From Aquatica leii (taxonomy: Eukaryota > Arthropoda > Insecta > Coleoptera > Lampyridae): a stretch of DNA of 64,000 bases. The notes under the pieces are model-generated. The model did no database searches. It was not told the origin of the DNA and saw only the letters and a list, made by a program, of their open reading frames with translations. The stretch lies in contig CM069432.1 in the NCBI GenBank assembly GCA_035610365.1, forward strand, positions 226,322,532 through 226,386,531, given 5' to 3'. Positions 32,770 through 42,710 of the stretch are shown here, one piece after another (the stretch's first letter is position 1; every line of letters starts with the position of its first letter). The position numbers were made by a program, and so were the translations under genes.

Positions 32770-33825
32770 AAAAAAATTAGCTAACTGAAAATTCTTCCTT
32801 TACTAATGAATTGCTTTCTTTATTTTCTAAATCTCTCCTAGTATCAGAAATTATTTGGTCTAGATTTTGTTTTATCGCTTAGACTTGTTCAAAGGTGTTT
32901 CCTTCTAGGATTAAAATGTTATGAGTTCTGCTCAAAGCGTCTATATGGCAAATTTTTGAACCAGGTCGATGCCCAATTGTAAATTGGTGGTTTTGAAAAA
33001 GCATTGCCTACCTAAAAATTTTTGGGGTTGTGCGTTTACTGAACTACAAAACTGGCTGAAATTTACCTGAATTCTGTTTTTGCATTAAAATAGCGCCATA
33101 TCTCAAAGAATTTGCATCGCAGTGCAACTCTGTTTCAAGTTCGGGCAAAAAAATAGTCAGCAACGGATTGGAAGCAAATGTACCTTTAAAATGTAGAACT
33201 CCGAATTTTTTTTAAAAACATGGTATAATGGTTTAGCTATTAAATAAAAATTAGGTTTGAATCTCCTAAAATCACTAACAAATCTTAAGAATTTATGAAC
33301 GTCACTAATATCTTTAGGATTTGGTGTTACTACATACTACATTCGCTAATGCAATAATCTAAATATATTATTTTAGACTGTAAGAATTCATCTTTATCTA
33401 GGTGAAAAACGAGTCCATATCTAGCGGCTAGATTAAAAACGGACGATAGAATATCAAGATGATTAGAAAGTGACTCAGTAGCAGTAGGCAGTCCATATAC
33501 ATATAAAAGAATCTTAATTTCTCGAATTAAATCTTAAAAAATAGTGTTTATAAACCTTTGAATTGGTTAACCCAAATGGACACCTTAAATACTCAAATTG
33601 TCTAAGCAGTAACAAACGATGTATACTTGATGGAATCTTTTTCTAAATTAATATAATGAAAGCCATTTTTCAAAACGAGGGATGTAAAATACTTTTATTC
33701 CTTAGCAAATCTAGGTAATCGTCGATAGGAAGGATTGGATAATTTTCTTTTACCGTTATAGCATTCAGTGCACGACAATCTACGCATAGACGAATTTTAT
33801 TATTAACACGCTTAAATTAGCTTTA
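32770..33825 (-). pseudogene. RT and RNase H remnants of the second gypsy relic
   Basis: The RT begins near 33815 with NNKIRLCVDCRALNAITVKE and PILPIDDYLDLLRNK. The remainder is heavily mutated, with FPFGLTNS-like and VYGLPTATES-like traces. RNase H is represented by the closing motif HRPGSKICHIDALSR near 32970-32925. The catalytic YxDD cannot be seen. The reading frame is lost throughout. Confidence 0.65.
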
Positions 33826-33850
33826 CCTGTATATATCTATGTAACGGAAT

Positions 33851-34115
33851 TGTTAGCGCTAAATTGCATTTTTGTTTTCCGCATTTTTATATAAAATTGT
33901 TAAATGTGATTTGATGTGTGTGTGCGTACGCAGAGGCTGACTTTTGGGGGAAAAAGGAACCGCGCCGCCATATTAATAGATGATTAAGAACAGTGTGTTC
34001 GAACCGAATAAAGCAATACAGTCCGCTTAAATAGTTTATTTATTTTTTATCTAAAACGCCCTAAAGAGCGTGCGTTGCTGGTCGTGCAGAACCACAAATT
34101 CGCAGTATCTTTACA
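33851..34115 (+). mobile_element. Solo LTR with 5-bp target duplication
   Basis: 265 bp beginning TGTTAGCGCT and ending TCTTTACA, with TG...CA borders, flanked on both sides by GGAAT (33846-33850, 34116-34120). It contains AATAAA near 34007. No internal region, so it is the product of recombination between two LTRs. Superfamily is undetermined; TGTT starts and 5-bp duplications fit gypsy or BEL/Pao. Confidence 0.8.
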
Positions 34116-34709
34116 GGAATCTTTGAACGTAATTTTCACCAATTTCCAGAAGTCTAATTAACTTGAAAATCTCCATACATACGTGTAAAGGACTGATAAC
34201 AATACAACTATTGCATAACTTTGTTCCAATGTTATGTCTAAGATTATCAGGATAAAAAAAAAACATTTAAATAAGTTTGCAGGTTAATAAATGTATTGTA
34301 TCCACGGAACGACGGTAAATGTCATTCTTCTTTACCGATTTAAATGGTAACGAGTATGGTAGTGCAAATGTCACTACGGTATTTTTCTACGTACATTTTA
34401 AAACTTATTTGAACTATTGATTAATATTGATGTGTTAGATGAAATGGAAAGGTTACGTAAATATGAATGAAATAAACTAAAATTACGAAAGATAATCTCA
34501 AATCAAAGCTCTTGATTATAAATACTCATATTATCATTTTGAGACTAAAAACTTAAAAAATAAATCATAGTTTTAAAAAACTAAAACAAAAACACGTTTT
34601 GATAGCAAACCGAACTAAACTATAGCAAATTATAAGTTATTAACAAAATAATTCAATTAAGAGTAAATAAAAAGCGTGGGGTGCAATTTACTATATTTTC
34701 ATATATATA

Positions 34710-35399
34710 CTAGCTGTACCCTACCACGCTTCGCAGTGGCACATTGTGATTGAATGGTTGACATTTAATGTAATTATATTTATATGCATTAAAAGTGAGG
34801 TTAATCCAAAATAAATAATATAATTACTAAATAATATAATTACGTCCACGTGTTAGATGTAATAAAAAAGGTATAACCACTCACTTCTGTTAGAAATTCA
34901 CTTGAATTATAATAAGTCCTTTTATTTTGCCTGTCAGTTAATAATATTTTTACTGTCCATCTTTGATATAAAATATAACCTCTACTTATGATTTGGTGAA
35001 AGGCCCAGTTCGATAACAACACTATCACACCAAAAATTCTTGATTTAAGTGAATATTTAATTCAGATTGTATAATAATCAGAATCAGATGCAAATTTTTT
35101 TGTAAATAAACAATGTAATTGGGAACGAAATTATTTCTCATGTGACTGCGTCATTATTATTACGATTGTCAGCGAGTGTTTTCATCGCTTATGGCAGATG
35201 GCGCGGTCACTGGTACACAGCTGATCGTTAAAAAAAATTATTTTCTCGCGGTCGCAGATATGTGACTGATGCAAAAAATAGATAAAAACAATCCTTGATG
35301 CGGATTTTATTACATGTTAAAATTTCAACTCAATCGGTGCAGAACTTTTTGAGTTTTTGAAGCGTACACAAACCAACATAACATTTATATATATATAGA
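34710..35399 (-). mobile_element. Non-autonomous Helitron, 690 bp
   Basis: On the minus strand it starts TCTATATATATATAAATG after an A and ends in CTAG before a T, the Helitron A/T insertion site. About ten bases before CTAG is a hairpin, CCACTGCGAAGCGTGG. No inverted ends and no target duplication, as expected for rolling-circle elements. No coding sequence remains. Confidence 0.75.
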
Positions 35400-35477
35400 T
35401 TTTATAAACAGTTACCAATGGAGTAATTGTAGGATTTCATATCAAGCACTCCACGCTTTTTTTTATTCTGTATTGAA

Positions 35478-36059
35478 TTATTTTCTTAATAACTTATGGT
35501 TTGCAATAACTTTATCTAAAAGTAGTTTATCTAATATCTTTTTGAAATTTTCTTTTTTGCTAAATGACAAACCTCTAAGCATAAATAAAATTGGTTCATG
35601 TTTCTTTAAAATGATTGACATTTCAAAGTCATTCAATGCACCATCGTTACTGAAATTCTCAACATAATAGCGATACAAATATTCTATTCTAATTTTAGGA
35701 TCTACATCTAAATCAGGATTTACATTAGGTGCATCCTCTTTTGAGAAATCATCATCAATATGTAGGATTTTTCTAGAAGCGTTGCAATAATCCTCTTTGT
35801 AATTTACAATAACTTGGCTAATAGAAAAATTAACAATTAAATTTGGATTTGAGATAAAATCTCTGCCCAACATGCATTCAAATGACATAGTGTCCTCAGG
35901 CAGTACATAAAACTTTAGAACAACATCTAAATTAGTGACATTTATTCTAGTTTCAAATGTTCCTAAAATAATTAATGTTGAACCATTAATACCTGTATAA
36001 AGATTACAGTCATTTAATTCAATGATAAGTTCAGGTTGTACAAATGCACTTTTTAACAA
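35478..36059 (-). pseudogene. Protease-region fragment of the second gypsy relic
   Basis: A 193-codon minus-strand frame. FYVLPEDTMSFECMLGRDF and ISNPNLIVNFS match the segment after the protease in the element at 2690-5590. The end of the frame, FKKILDKLLLDKVIANH, is the lead-in to the RT (the LLxxxVIxPS region) and is cut by the insertion. The protease DTG motif itself is not visible. Upstream, 36053-36241 continues the region in another frame. Confidence 0.65.
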
Positions 36060-36239
36060 GCTAATTGCAATACCATCGCATTCAAATTATGCAAACAATC
36101 AATGCCACAAATATTTGTCTTAAAACTAAATGGAATTACGTACGGTATTCTACCAACATCGGACTGAATTACATTCGTGGTACTATCAACTTGAACCGTT
36201 AAAACTCTTCTTTCTGTATAATCCTTTAATTGATGGTCC

Positions 36240-36720
36240 ATTTCACTACAGCGGAAGCAGCTGCCTTTTTTCTTTTTCGGTTGTCGGCATTCTTCCGCCC
36301 GATGGTTGGTAAGATAACAGTTGAAACACTTCCCAGGTCTTTCACTTTAACTGGTGGTTGACACACTAAGAACGGTGCTTCTTACAAATCCAATACTTGG
36401 AAATGGAACCATATTATTTCCTCTATCACTAGTTGTGATGTTGGACATGACTTCTAATAACTTTTCGCTTGATTCAAAACACTGCATTCTTGCTTGGAAC
36501 TGCAACACTGGATTGTCAAAACCATCAATTAAATAGTCGATTAAATATTGATCACTAACGCCACATCGATTGCCTAGCATCACTTTGTCACAATAATAAT
36601 CTGCGAATCGCTCCCCCTTTTTCTACTATCGTGATTCGAGTGTCTTCATCAAAACAACCTTGTCAGGTCTGCTCAAGAACGTAGCCATATTAAAACCGCC
36701 TTCTTCTTTTCTTAACGGAA
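36240..36720 (-). pseudogene. Gag fragment of the second gypsy relic
   Basis: KVMLGNRCGVSDQYLIDYLI then DGFDNPVLQFQARMQCFES on the minus strand parallels the gag of the gypsy element at 2690-5590 (VMLANKL and YIIDGFDNTVLQAQAKM). A stretch near 36700 reads TFLSRPDKVVLMKTLESR. A zinc-knuckle remnant is possible near 36330-36250 (CFNCY, CRQPKKKK-like) but decayed. Confidence 0.65.
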
Positions 36721-37802
36721 ATGCCTAGTAACTTTGTGTATTGCCAACTTAAATTTTATTATGTACAAGGTAAACCAAAAATAATGTTTTATACGCCTAC
36801 AAAATTGATAGGTAAAATCAAAAGTTATTCCGTTGAACAATGACTTGTACGTTAGAAAGAGTACATTTATAAATTAACGCAACATTCTCATAAATCGCAA
36901 CTTACCTGGTTAATTTCTCTGTATTAAAAGATGATAAAAGAAGACAACAAATACAAATTCAAAGCTCTTTGGCAACCATTAACAATAATATAACTAGGCG
37001 AGTCCGATACTGCGATCGTTGATGACTCTTGACTCCACGTCATATAATCATGAATATGTGTATATGGATAGATGTAATTCAAAAAATAATTAAAAACCTA
37101 ATCTAAATATATAAAATTTACAGGAAACATCACAAACACTAAACTTACCGTGCTAAACGAGTTCTTAAGTGAACAAAAAAAAGGCTAAAAACGCAAACTT
37201 AAATAATTCTAGTTCTAGACTGTGGCGTTTATGTTGTATGTTGTGTACAATCAGAAATATTTAGTTCTATTTTGTAAATGTATTTGTGTTTTATCTCTTC
37301 TACGCGCTGTCTAATTTTTTACATCATATCCAATACATGTTGTTTTTGTATTTACTGCTGTAATTGTATATTTTGTTTCTACGAGCATTTATTTTTTTGT
37401 TTTAGAAAGGTTGTAATGTCGTAATTTAGTTGTTGCTGACTCAAATTTTTTTGTTAAGGAAGCTGTAGTAATACTTCTACAACAACGTATTTCAACGTTG
37501 ATTTAGTTGATAAATTTTTTACCTTGTAAGAATTTATGAGTATAAAGATTGATAAATTTTAATTTTTTCAGTGAAACGTGTTCGTATCAAATCCATTTTT
37601 TTATTGTTTTTAAGAATCATATAAAATTTATCTGGTCTTCTTTATGAATAACACATTCGACTGGTTTTCTATCTGTTTTGATTTACTGCCTGTTTAGTAG
37701 CGAAGTAATCTTCTCTTTACAAGATTGTTGAATACACCAGTTTTTCGTATGGCCATTTGCTTGACATTGTTTACATTAAAAAATTGCTGTTTTGACATCT
37801 AC
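36721..37802. other. AT-rich spacer, no gene
   Basis: Possible site of the second gypsy relic's 5' LTR, but nothing can be delimited. Confidence 0.4.
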
Positions 37803-37968
37803 TGTAGTGAATGGAGACACCACTCATAAGTAGTAAAGCATGTAGCGGAACCACGAACCAATATATGATGCAATGATAACTTCATGTAGATGATGTATGT
37901 GAAATCTTATGTTAATAAATAAATACATACATCTTAATATTTTAATAAAAATAAAATATAAAAGCACA
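37803..37968 (+). repeat. 5' LTR
   Basis: Begins TGTAGTGAATGGAGACACC and ends AAAAGCACA. Contains ATGTAGAT once (37884-37891), the sequence duplicated by the hAT in the 3' LTR. AATAAA-like sequences lie near 37950. Confidence 0.88.
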
Positions 37969-37969
37969 A

Positions 37970-37981
37970 TACGGCGCAGTC
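37970..37981 (+). promoter_or_regulatory. Primer-binding-like site
   Basis: TACGGCGCAGTC just after the LTR resembles the TGGCGCAGTC complement of tRNA-Ser 3' ends used by some gypsy elements, with one change. Confidence 0.5.
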
Positions 37982-38159
37982 TAAGTTATAGAAATAACTA
38001 AATTTTAAAACTTCTGTTGAGGATTCCGTGAAAACAGTTTGAAAATCTTCGAAGTGCACGTGTCAAGTTTAACAAAGGAGGTTAAATATTATTTAACAAC
38101 GAAGGGTTTAAACCACCTAAAAATTTAAATGTCACAAGTGCAAATATTAGTGACAACTG

Positions 38160-38860
38160 GAAAATGTTTAAACAAAGTTATAAAATATACATGAAGGCCA
38201 CTGGCAAGGATACAAAGGACTCTGAAACGCAAGTAGCCATATTTCTAAATTTAGCTATAAAGAAGCATTGGAATTGCTTAATACATTTAATTAACCTGAA
38301 GATGAGGTTAAAAGTATTGATATTGTTATGACTGCCTTCGAGAATTACTGTAACCCAAAGAAAAATGTGGTCTACGAAAGGTTCATGTTTAATAAAAGGT
38401 TTCAGCAAGAAAGTAAACCATTCGAAAAATTTTTAACGGATCTTAAGAAACTTTCGCAAACCTGTGAATCTGGAACTCTAAATGATGAAATGATACGTGA
38501 TAGAATTGTTTTAGGTATAGCAGATTTATTGTTACAAGAAAGACTGTTAAGGATTAAAGACTTGAAATTGCAAAGATCAGTCGATACAAGCAAAGCGGCA
38601 GAAATATCTAAAACACAAGTAAAAAATTTACAGGACAAAGTTGTTGCTGGTGTGTCTAAAAAAGCGCATGGTGAGTCGTCGAGTGAGAGAAAATTGAAGT
38701 GTTACAGGTGTCAAAAAATACATGGTGTTCGTGAATGTCCAGCATTTGGTCAAAAGTGTGCTAAATGTGGAAAATAAAATCACTGGGTTGTCAGTTGTCA
38801 AGTTAAAATTCCAATTAAAACTAAGCATACAAAAGGTACAAGAAGAAACGTAAAAGAAAT
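38160..38860 (+). pseudogene. Gag with CCHC zinc knuckles
   Basis: A 149-codon frame (38328-38777) holds FENYCNPKKNVVYERFMFNK, then FEKFLTDLKKLSQTCE and MIRDRIVLGIAD, the gag signature of Mag/K02A2.6-type elements. It is followed by a zinc-knuckle pair, CYRCQKIHGVRECPAFG and CAKCGK, the second cut by a stop and then continuing NHWVVSC. Upstream (38161-38320) homologous sequence is already broken. Gag packages the element RNA. Confidence 0.78.
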
Positions 38861-39059
38861 TGAAGTTGCGGAAAATAATGAAGATAGATGAGTATTAGTT
38901 TAATAAGTGTTAGTGATGTAAATATTTGGACTGAAAATGTAACAATAGAAAATGTGGAAATAGGTTTTAAAATAAATACAGGTACCCAAGTAAATGTGTT
39001 GCCTAAAAATATTTAAAAAAATAATCAAAGTAAAGTAGAAATTTTAAACACTTATATTT

Positions 39060-40320
39060 TTAGAGGCGTTTGGTAAATCAAAAATAAAACCGTTAGGAGT
39101 AGTAAATTTTAACTGTAAATTTAAGGAAACTGTACTGAAAGACGTAATTGTGAAAGAAAATATTGTGACAATTTTAGGACTCTCAACTTGTATTAAACTA
39201 AATTTAATTAATAAGGTAAATGAGTTAAATGTATTTGAAAGTAAAAAGACATTTGTACAAACGAATTTGGATATATTTGAAGGTTTAGGAAATTTTAAAG
39301 ACAAATGTACAATATATTTAAAACAAAATGTTGAACCCATTGCTTGTTCTCCACGTAGTGTTCTAATTGCTATAAAAGTAACCTTGTAATTATTGAGAAA
39401 TCTGATGGTTCATTGAGAGTATGTCTTGATCCGAAAAATTTAAATAATGCTGTAAATTGTCCAAAAAATGTTTTAATACCTACTTTAGACGAGATTTGTG
39501 AAAAATTAAATAGGAAACTGTATTTCACTGTATTAGATTTTAAGGACGGGCTTTGGCAAATAGTGTTTGATACTGAGTAGAGTGAATTCTGCACATTTGC
39601 AACTCCATTTGGATGTTGGAAATTTAATCGATTACCTTTTGGTTTGAATATGGTTCCTAAATATTTGTAATTAATTAACAACAAAAACTTTGGAGATATA
39701 CCTAAAGTTGAAATTTATTTTGATGATATATAACAGCGATAACGTCATTAGAAGATACAAAATCTAAAAAGGATTTACAAAAAATATTAGACATGATCAA
39801 TTTATTTCGTCAATTTATACCGAATTTGGCAGAACTTACAAAATCATTGCGGGAATTATTGAAAAATGATGTAAATTTTTTATGGATACAACAGCATTCA
39901 CAAGCTCTAAATGTAATAAAAACTAAATTAGTAAATTCGCCAGTTTTAGTAAATTTTAATACTAGTTGTGAGATAACTCTACAAAAAGATGTAGCTTTTG
40001 CTTAAAGAAGTTTAAATCAAGCTGAGATTAATTATTCGCAAATAGAGAAAGAGCTTTTAGGGATCGTATATGCGATGTAAAAATTTCATAATTACGTATA
40101 TGGACATAACATTAAAATAAGTACTGATCACAAACCTTTAGTAAGCTTAATAGAAAAACCTAATGGTAAAATTGCATCAAATAGACTACAAAGAATGAGA
40201 GTAAAGTTACTGAAATATAAATTACAATTAGTCTATTTACCTGGTATATATCTATATGAAGATCATATGAAAATCAAAATGAAAATGAAGATGAGTAGAT
40301 ATCTGAAAATGTACATTCAA
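39060..40320 (+). pseudogene. RT and RNase H of the Mag-like element
   Basis: A protease-RT linker with ILGLSTCIKLNLINKVNEL (39173-39230) precedes the RT: VCLDPKNLNNAV, YFTVLDFKDGLWQI, FGCWKFNRLPFGLN, then YFDD near 39715 at the catalytic position, closely followed by a stop. Then FRQFIPNLAELTKSLRELL (39805-39860) and RNase H: a decayed first block, YSQIEKELLGIVYAM, STDHKPLVSLIEKP and NRLQRMRVKLLKYKLQLVYL. At least six stops or shifts break it. Confidence 0.82.
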
Positions 40321-40349
40321 TAAGCAAATCTCTGAACATAACTGATGAA

Positions 40350-40975
40350 ATGAGAAAAAAGTTTCAGGTCTTCACTAATCAAGATAAAATACTAATAAAA
40401 GTTAAAAATTATGTTCAGAATGGTTGGCCAAAAAGCATAAAGACACAGATTCAGATTCAAAGCAAAATAGATGTTGAGGACAACTTACCTTTTTTAAATT
40501 ATAGGGTTATAGTACCATCAGTACTACGAGAATATATTTTAAGTTTATTACATGAAGCTCAATTTGGCATACAAAAAACTAAACAACGAGCTCGTCAAAT
40601 TGCCCATTGGCCGGAATTAATGCATGAAATTGAATATATGATTGCCAAATGCTTTATTTATACGTTTAAATTTATTTAAATGCACACAATTTGCGAGTCA
40701 ATGGAACTTTAAAATTATTAATAGTTCACCATATTACCCGCGTAGTGATGAACTTGCGAAAAGGGCAGTTCAAAATTTTACGAAATTGTTCACGAAGTGG
40801 AAAATATTTGTCATTAGGGTTCTTGGAGTACAGAAATTTACCAACATCAGGATTACAAGTCTCTCCGGCACAAATTGTATTTAATCGCAGATGCAGAACA
40901 AAATTACCAACTCATTCAAATTTACTAAAGCCTAAAATTTTAGAAAACGCTCATGCTCAAATTGAAAATTAACAA
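40350..40975 (+). pseudogene. Integrase with internal deletion
   Basis: A frame at 40350-40679 carries the integrase zinc-binding part: SLLHEAQFGIQKTKQRARQI, then HWPELMHEIEYMIAKC. The next block expected, the core with its first two aspartates, is missing. The sequence jumps at about 40680 to WNFKIINSSPYYPRSDEL, which corresponds to the region of the third catalytic residue (normally S-N/D-G-x-x-E). The inactive core marks this copy as unable to integrate by itself. Confidence 0.7.
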
Positions 40976-41221
40976 AAAATATATGAACAAAATTATGATA
41001 AAAACACTAAACTGTCTCAGGAATTTGAAGGAGGAGATAATGTAGTAACTTAAAAAAATAACGTGTGGGAACCTGCTAAAAGTATACAAAAATGTGAAAC
41101 GCCAAGATCTTATTTGATTAGGGACAATAAAGGTTAATTACTCAGAAAAAATTCAATTCAGATAAGAAAGTCATTAAATGAGCCTGTAGCCAAAACGTTT
41201 TGCAGAGTTTGCAACACCAAT

Positions 41222-41235
41222 AGTAAACAGGGAGG
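41222..41235 (+). promoter_or_regulatory. Polypurine tract
   Basis: AGTAAACAGGGAGG ends exactly where the 3' LTR starts (TGTAGTG at 41236), the expected plus-strand primer site. Confidence 0.8.
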
Positions 41236-41324
41236 TGTAGTGAACGGAGACACCACTCATAAGTAGTAGAACATGTACCGGAGCCACAAACCAATATATA
41301 ATGTAATAATAACTTCATGTAGAT
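41236..41324 (+). repeat. 3' LTR, first part
   Basis: 89 bases matching 37803-37891 with about ten differences, ending in ATGTAGAT, the left target duplication of the inserted hAT. Confidence 0.9.
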
Positions 41325-42339
41325 CAAAGGTTCCCAAACTTTCTTGTGTCGTAGACCCCTTTCCATATTTTTCGGTTTTGGGTAGACTCCCTACTTACTT
41401 GATATTGATTTTTTGTAAGTTTCTAGCTGTAGTGAAGTTAAGTGTTAAAAACACATGTTACATTTTTATAGATTTATTAATTGAATTAAAATTAAAAGTA
41501 CTCAAAATAAAATTTTGTATCTGTTATATAAAATATACGTAACATAAAATAAACATAAAATAAACTAAGCAATAAGTAAATGTTTTTAGTGAGAAGGATG
41601 AACCTGATGCTTTAATAATAAATTATCAACATTTGGTGTCAATTTTGTAAAGTTTAATCTTAAATCTTCTCGGCTAATGATGTCCAGTCTGTTTTTTTTT
41701 TGTTAGAAGATTGGTAACAGCGCTGAACCCCCTTTCCACTAGGTATGACGATGGAAAGGAAATTAAAAATTTCCTCGCTATATTCCATAATACGGGATAA
41801 GTAACGGGTATGTTGTTTTGCAGATATCCGTTTTTAAACTGAACCTTAAGTTTTTTGTTTGTACTTAGTTCAGTCAGTCACCATATGGTTTAATTATCCA
41901 CGCTGGTATTACCATAGTCAAAACATCCTCAAACCTAGTTTCAAAATCTGAATAGAGGACATTTAAATGTTGAACGTACCCAGTAAACACAAAATTGATA
42001 ATGTTTAGTAACAGTTTCAAAACAAAAAATTTATGATTCACTCTTGTTTCAAACATAAAAGAAACCTAACTGCAATAAAATAGCTATAAGTCCATCGCTG
42101 TTTCACTTATTTGAATCAGTATAGTTTCGGTATTTTAAATTCAAATCTGTTGCAAACTAAATGTCGCATTCGGTTTACGTTTTAAAAGCTTCGTTCTTGA
42201 ACTGATACTAAGTGATCGATACATGTATGATTTTTTTGTTTCAATAATGAACTAAAACAATTCTTTCAATAATATAATAATACATTTTCGAATGCACGTT
42301 TCAAATTTTATTGCACAATAAATATTTTTAAATACATTA

Positions 42340-42443
42340 TCACATTGAGTTTTTTACATATTGCAACTTTCTTTGATGTGGTCTTTTCACGGAAGCCTCG
42401 AAAACTGCATCAGTTACTGTTGGGTAGCAACTTTTAACCGCAT
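42340..42443 (-). CDS. Candidate terminal exon, unknown product
   Basis: A TATGTTACAG acceptor is followed by 104 bases open to TGA, reading DAVKSCYPTVTDAVFEASVK then RPHQRKLQYVKNSM when the first base comes from the upstream exon. AATAAA signals lie 25-40 bases downstream on the minus strand. The pattern of spaced hydrophobics ending in a basic tail vaguely resembles the C-terminal end of DUF4806-type insect proteins, but I cannot confirm this. Confidence 0.35.
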
Positions 42444-42594
42444 CTGTAACATAGAAATAAATATTTCATTTATATACATACATAATCATAGAGTTACACA
42501 AAATTAATTACATTTTTTTAATCAAAAACAACACAAACTTAATATAAATATCACTTTAGCAATTATAAGAAAGTTATAAAAACACTGTGAATAC

Positions 42595-42710
42595 CTTTAG
42601 CTGTACATAATCGTATAGAAAACTTGAAGAATTGAACTGTAATTATAAATTCTAAAGTATCATCAGATTTACGTAATAATCTACCTTTTAACGCAACCTT
42701 GTGTGTTAAT
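42595..42710 (-). CDS. Candidate upstream exon, unknown product
   Basis: An open minus-strand segment with VALKGRLLRKSDDTLEFII and VQFFKFSIRLCTAK ends at AAAG|GTATTC, a possible donor in the right phase for the exon at 42443. A further possible exon with acceptor GTTGCAG and donor GTAAGT lies at 42811-42858 but does not fit the phase directly. Not recognised. Confidence 0.3.

Larger units (their letters stand above)
33826..35470. mobile_element. Interspersed repeat carrying two younger insertions
   Basis: Starts with TATGTAACGGAAT and resumes after the LTR with CTTTGAACGTAATTTTC. It ends near 35464 with GCACTCCACGCTTTTTT, whose complement AAAAAGCGTGGGGTGC occurs at 34669-34684. It separates the protease and RT of the surrounding gypsy relic. 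The class of the host repeat is unknown. Without the LTR (33851-34115) and Helitron (34710-35399) it would be about 700 bp. Confidence 0.55.
32770..36720 (-). mobile_element. Second Ty3/gypsy relic, interrupted by nested insertions
   Basis: The minus strand gives gag (36720-36340), protease region (36240-35478), then RT (33825-33160) and RNase H end (33160-32770), with a 1.65-kb insertion (33826-35470) between protease and RT. Many residues match the gypsy element at 2690-5590 (shared YLIDGFDNPVLQ-type gag block and GRDFISNPNL-type protease block), so both belong to one lineage. LTRs and integrase were not found. Confidence 0.75.
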
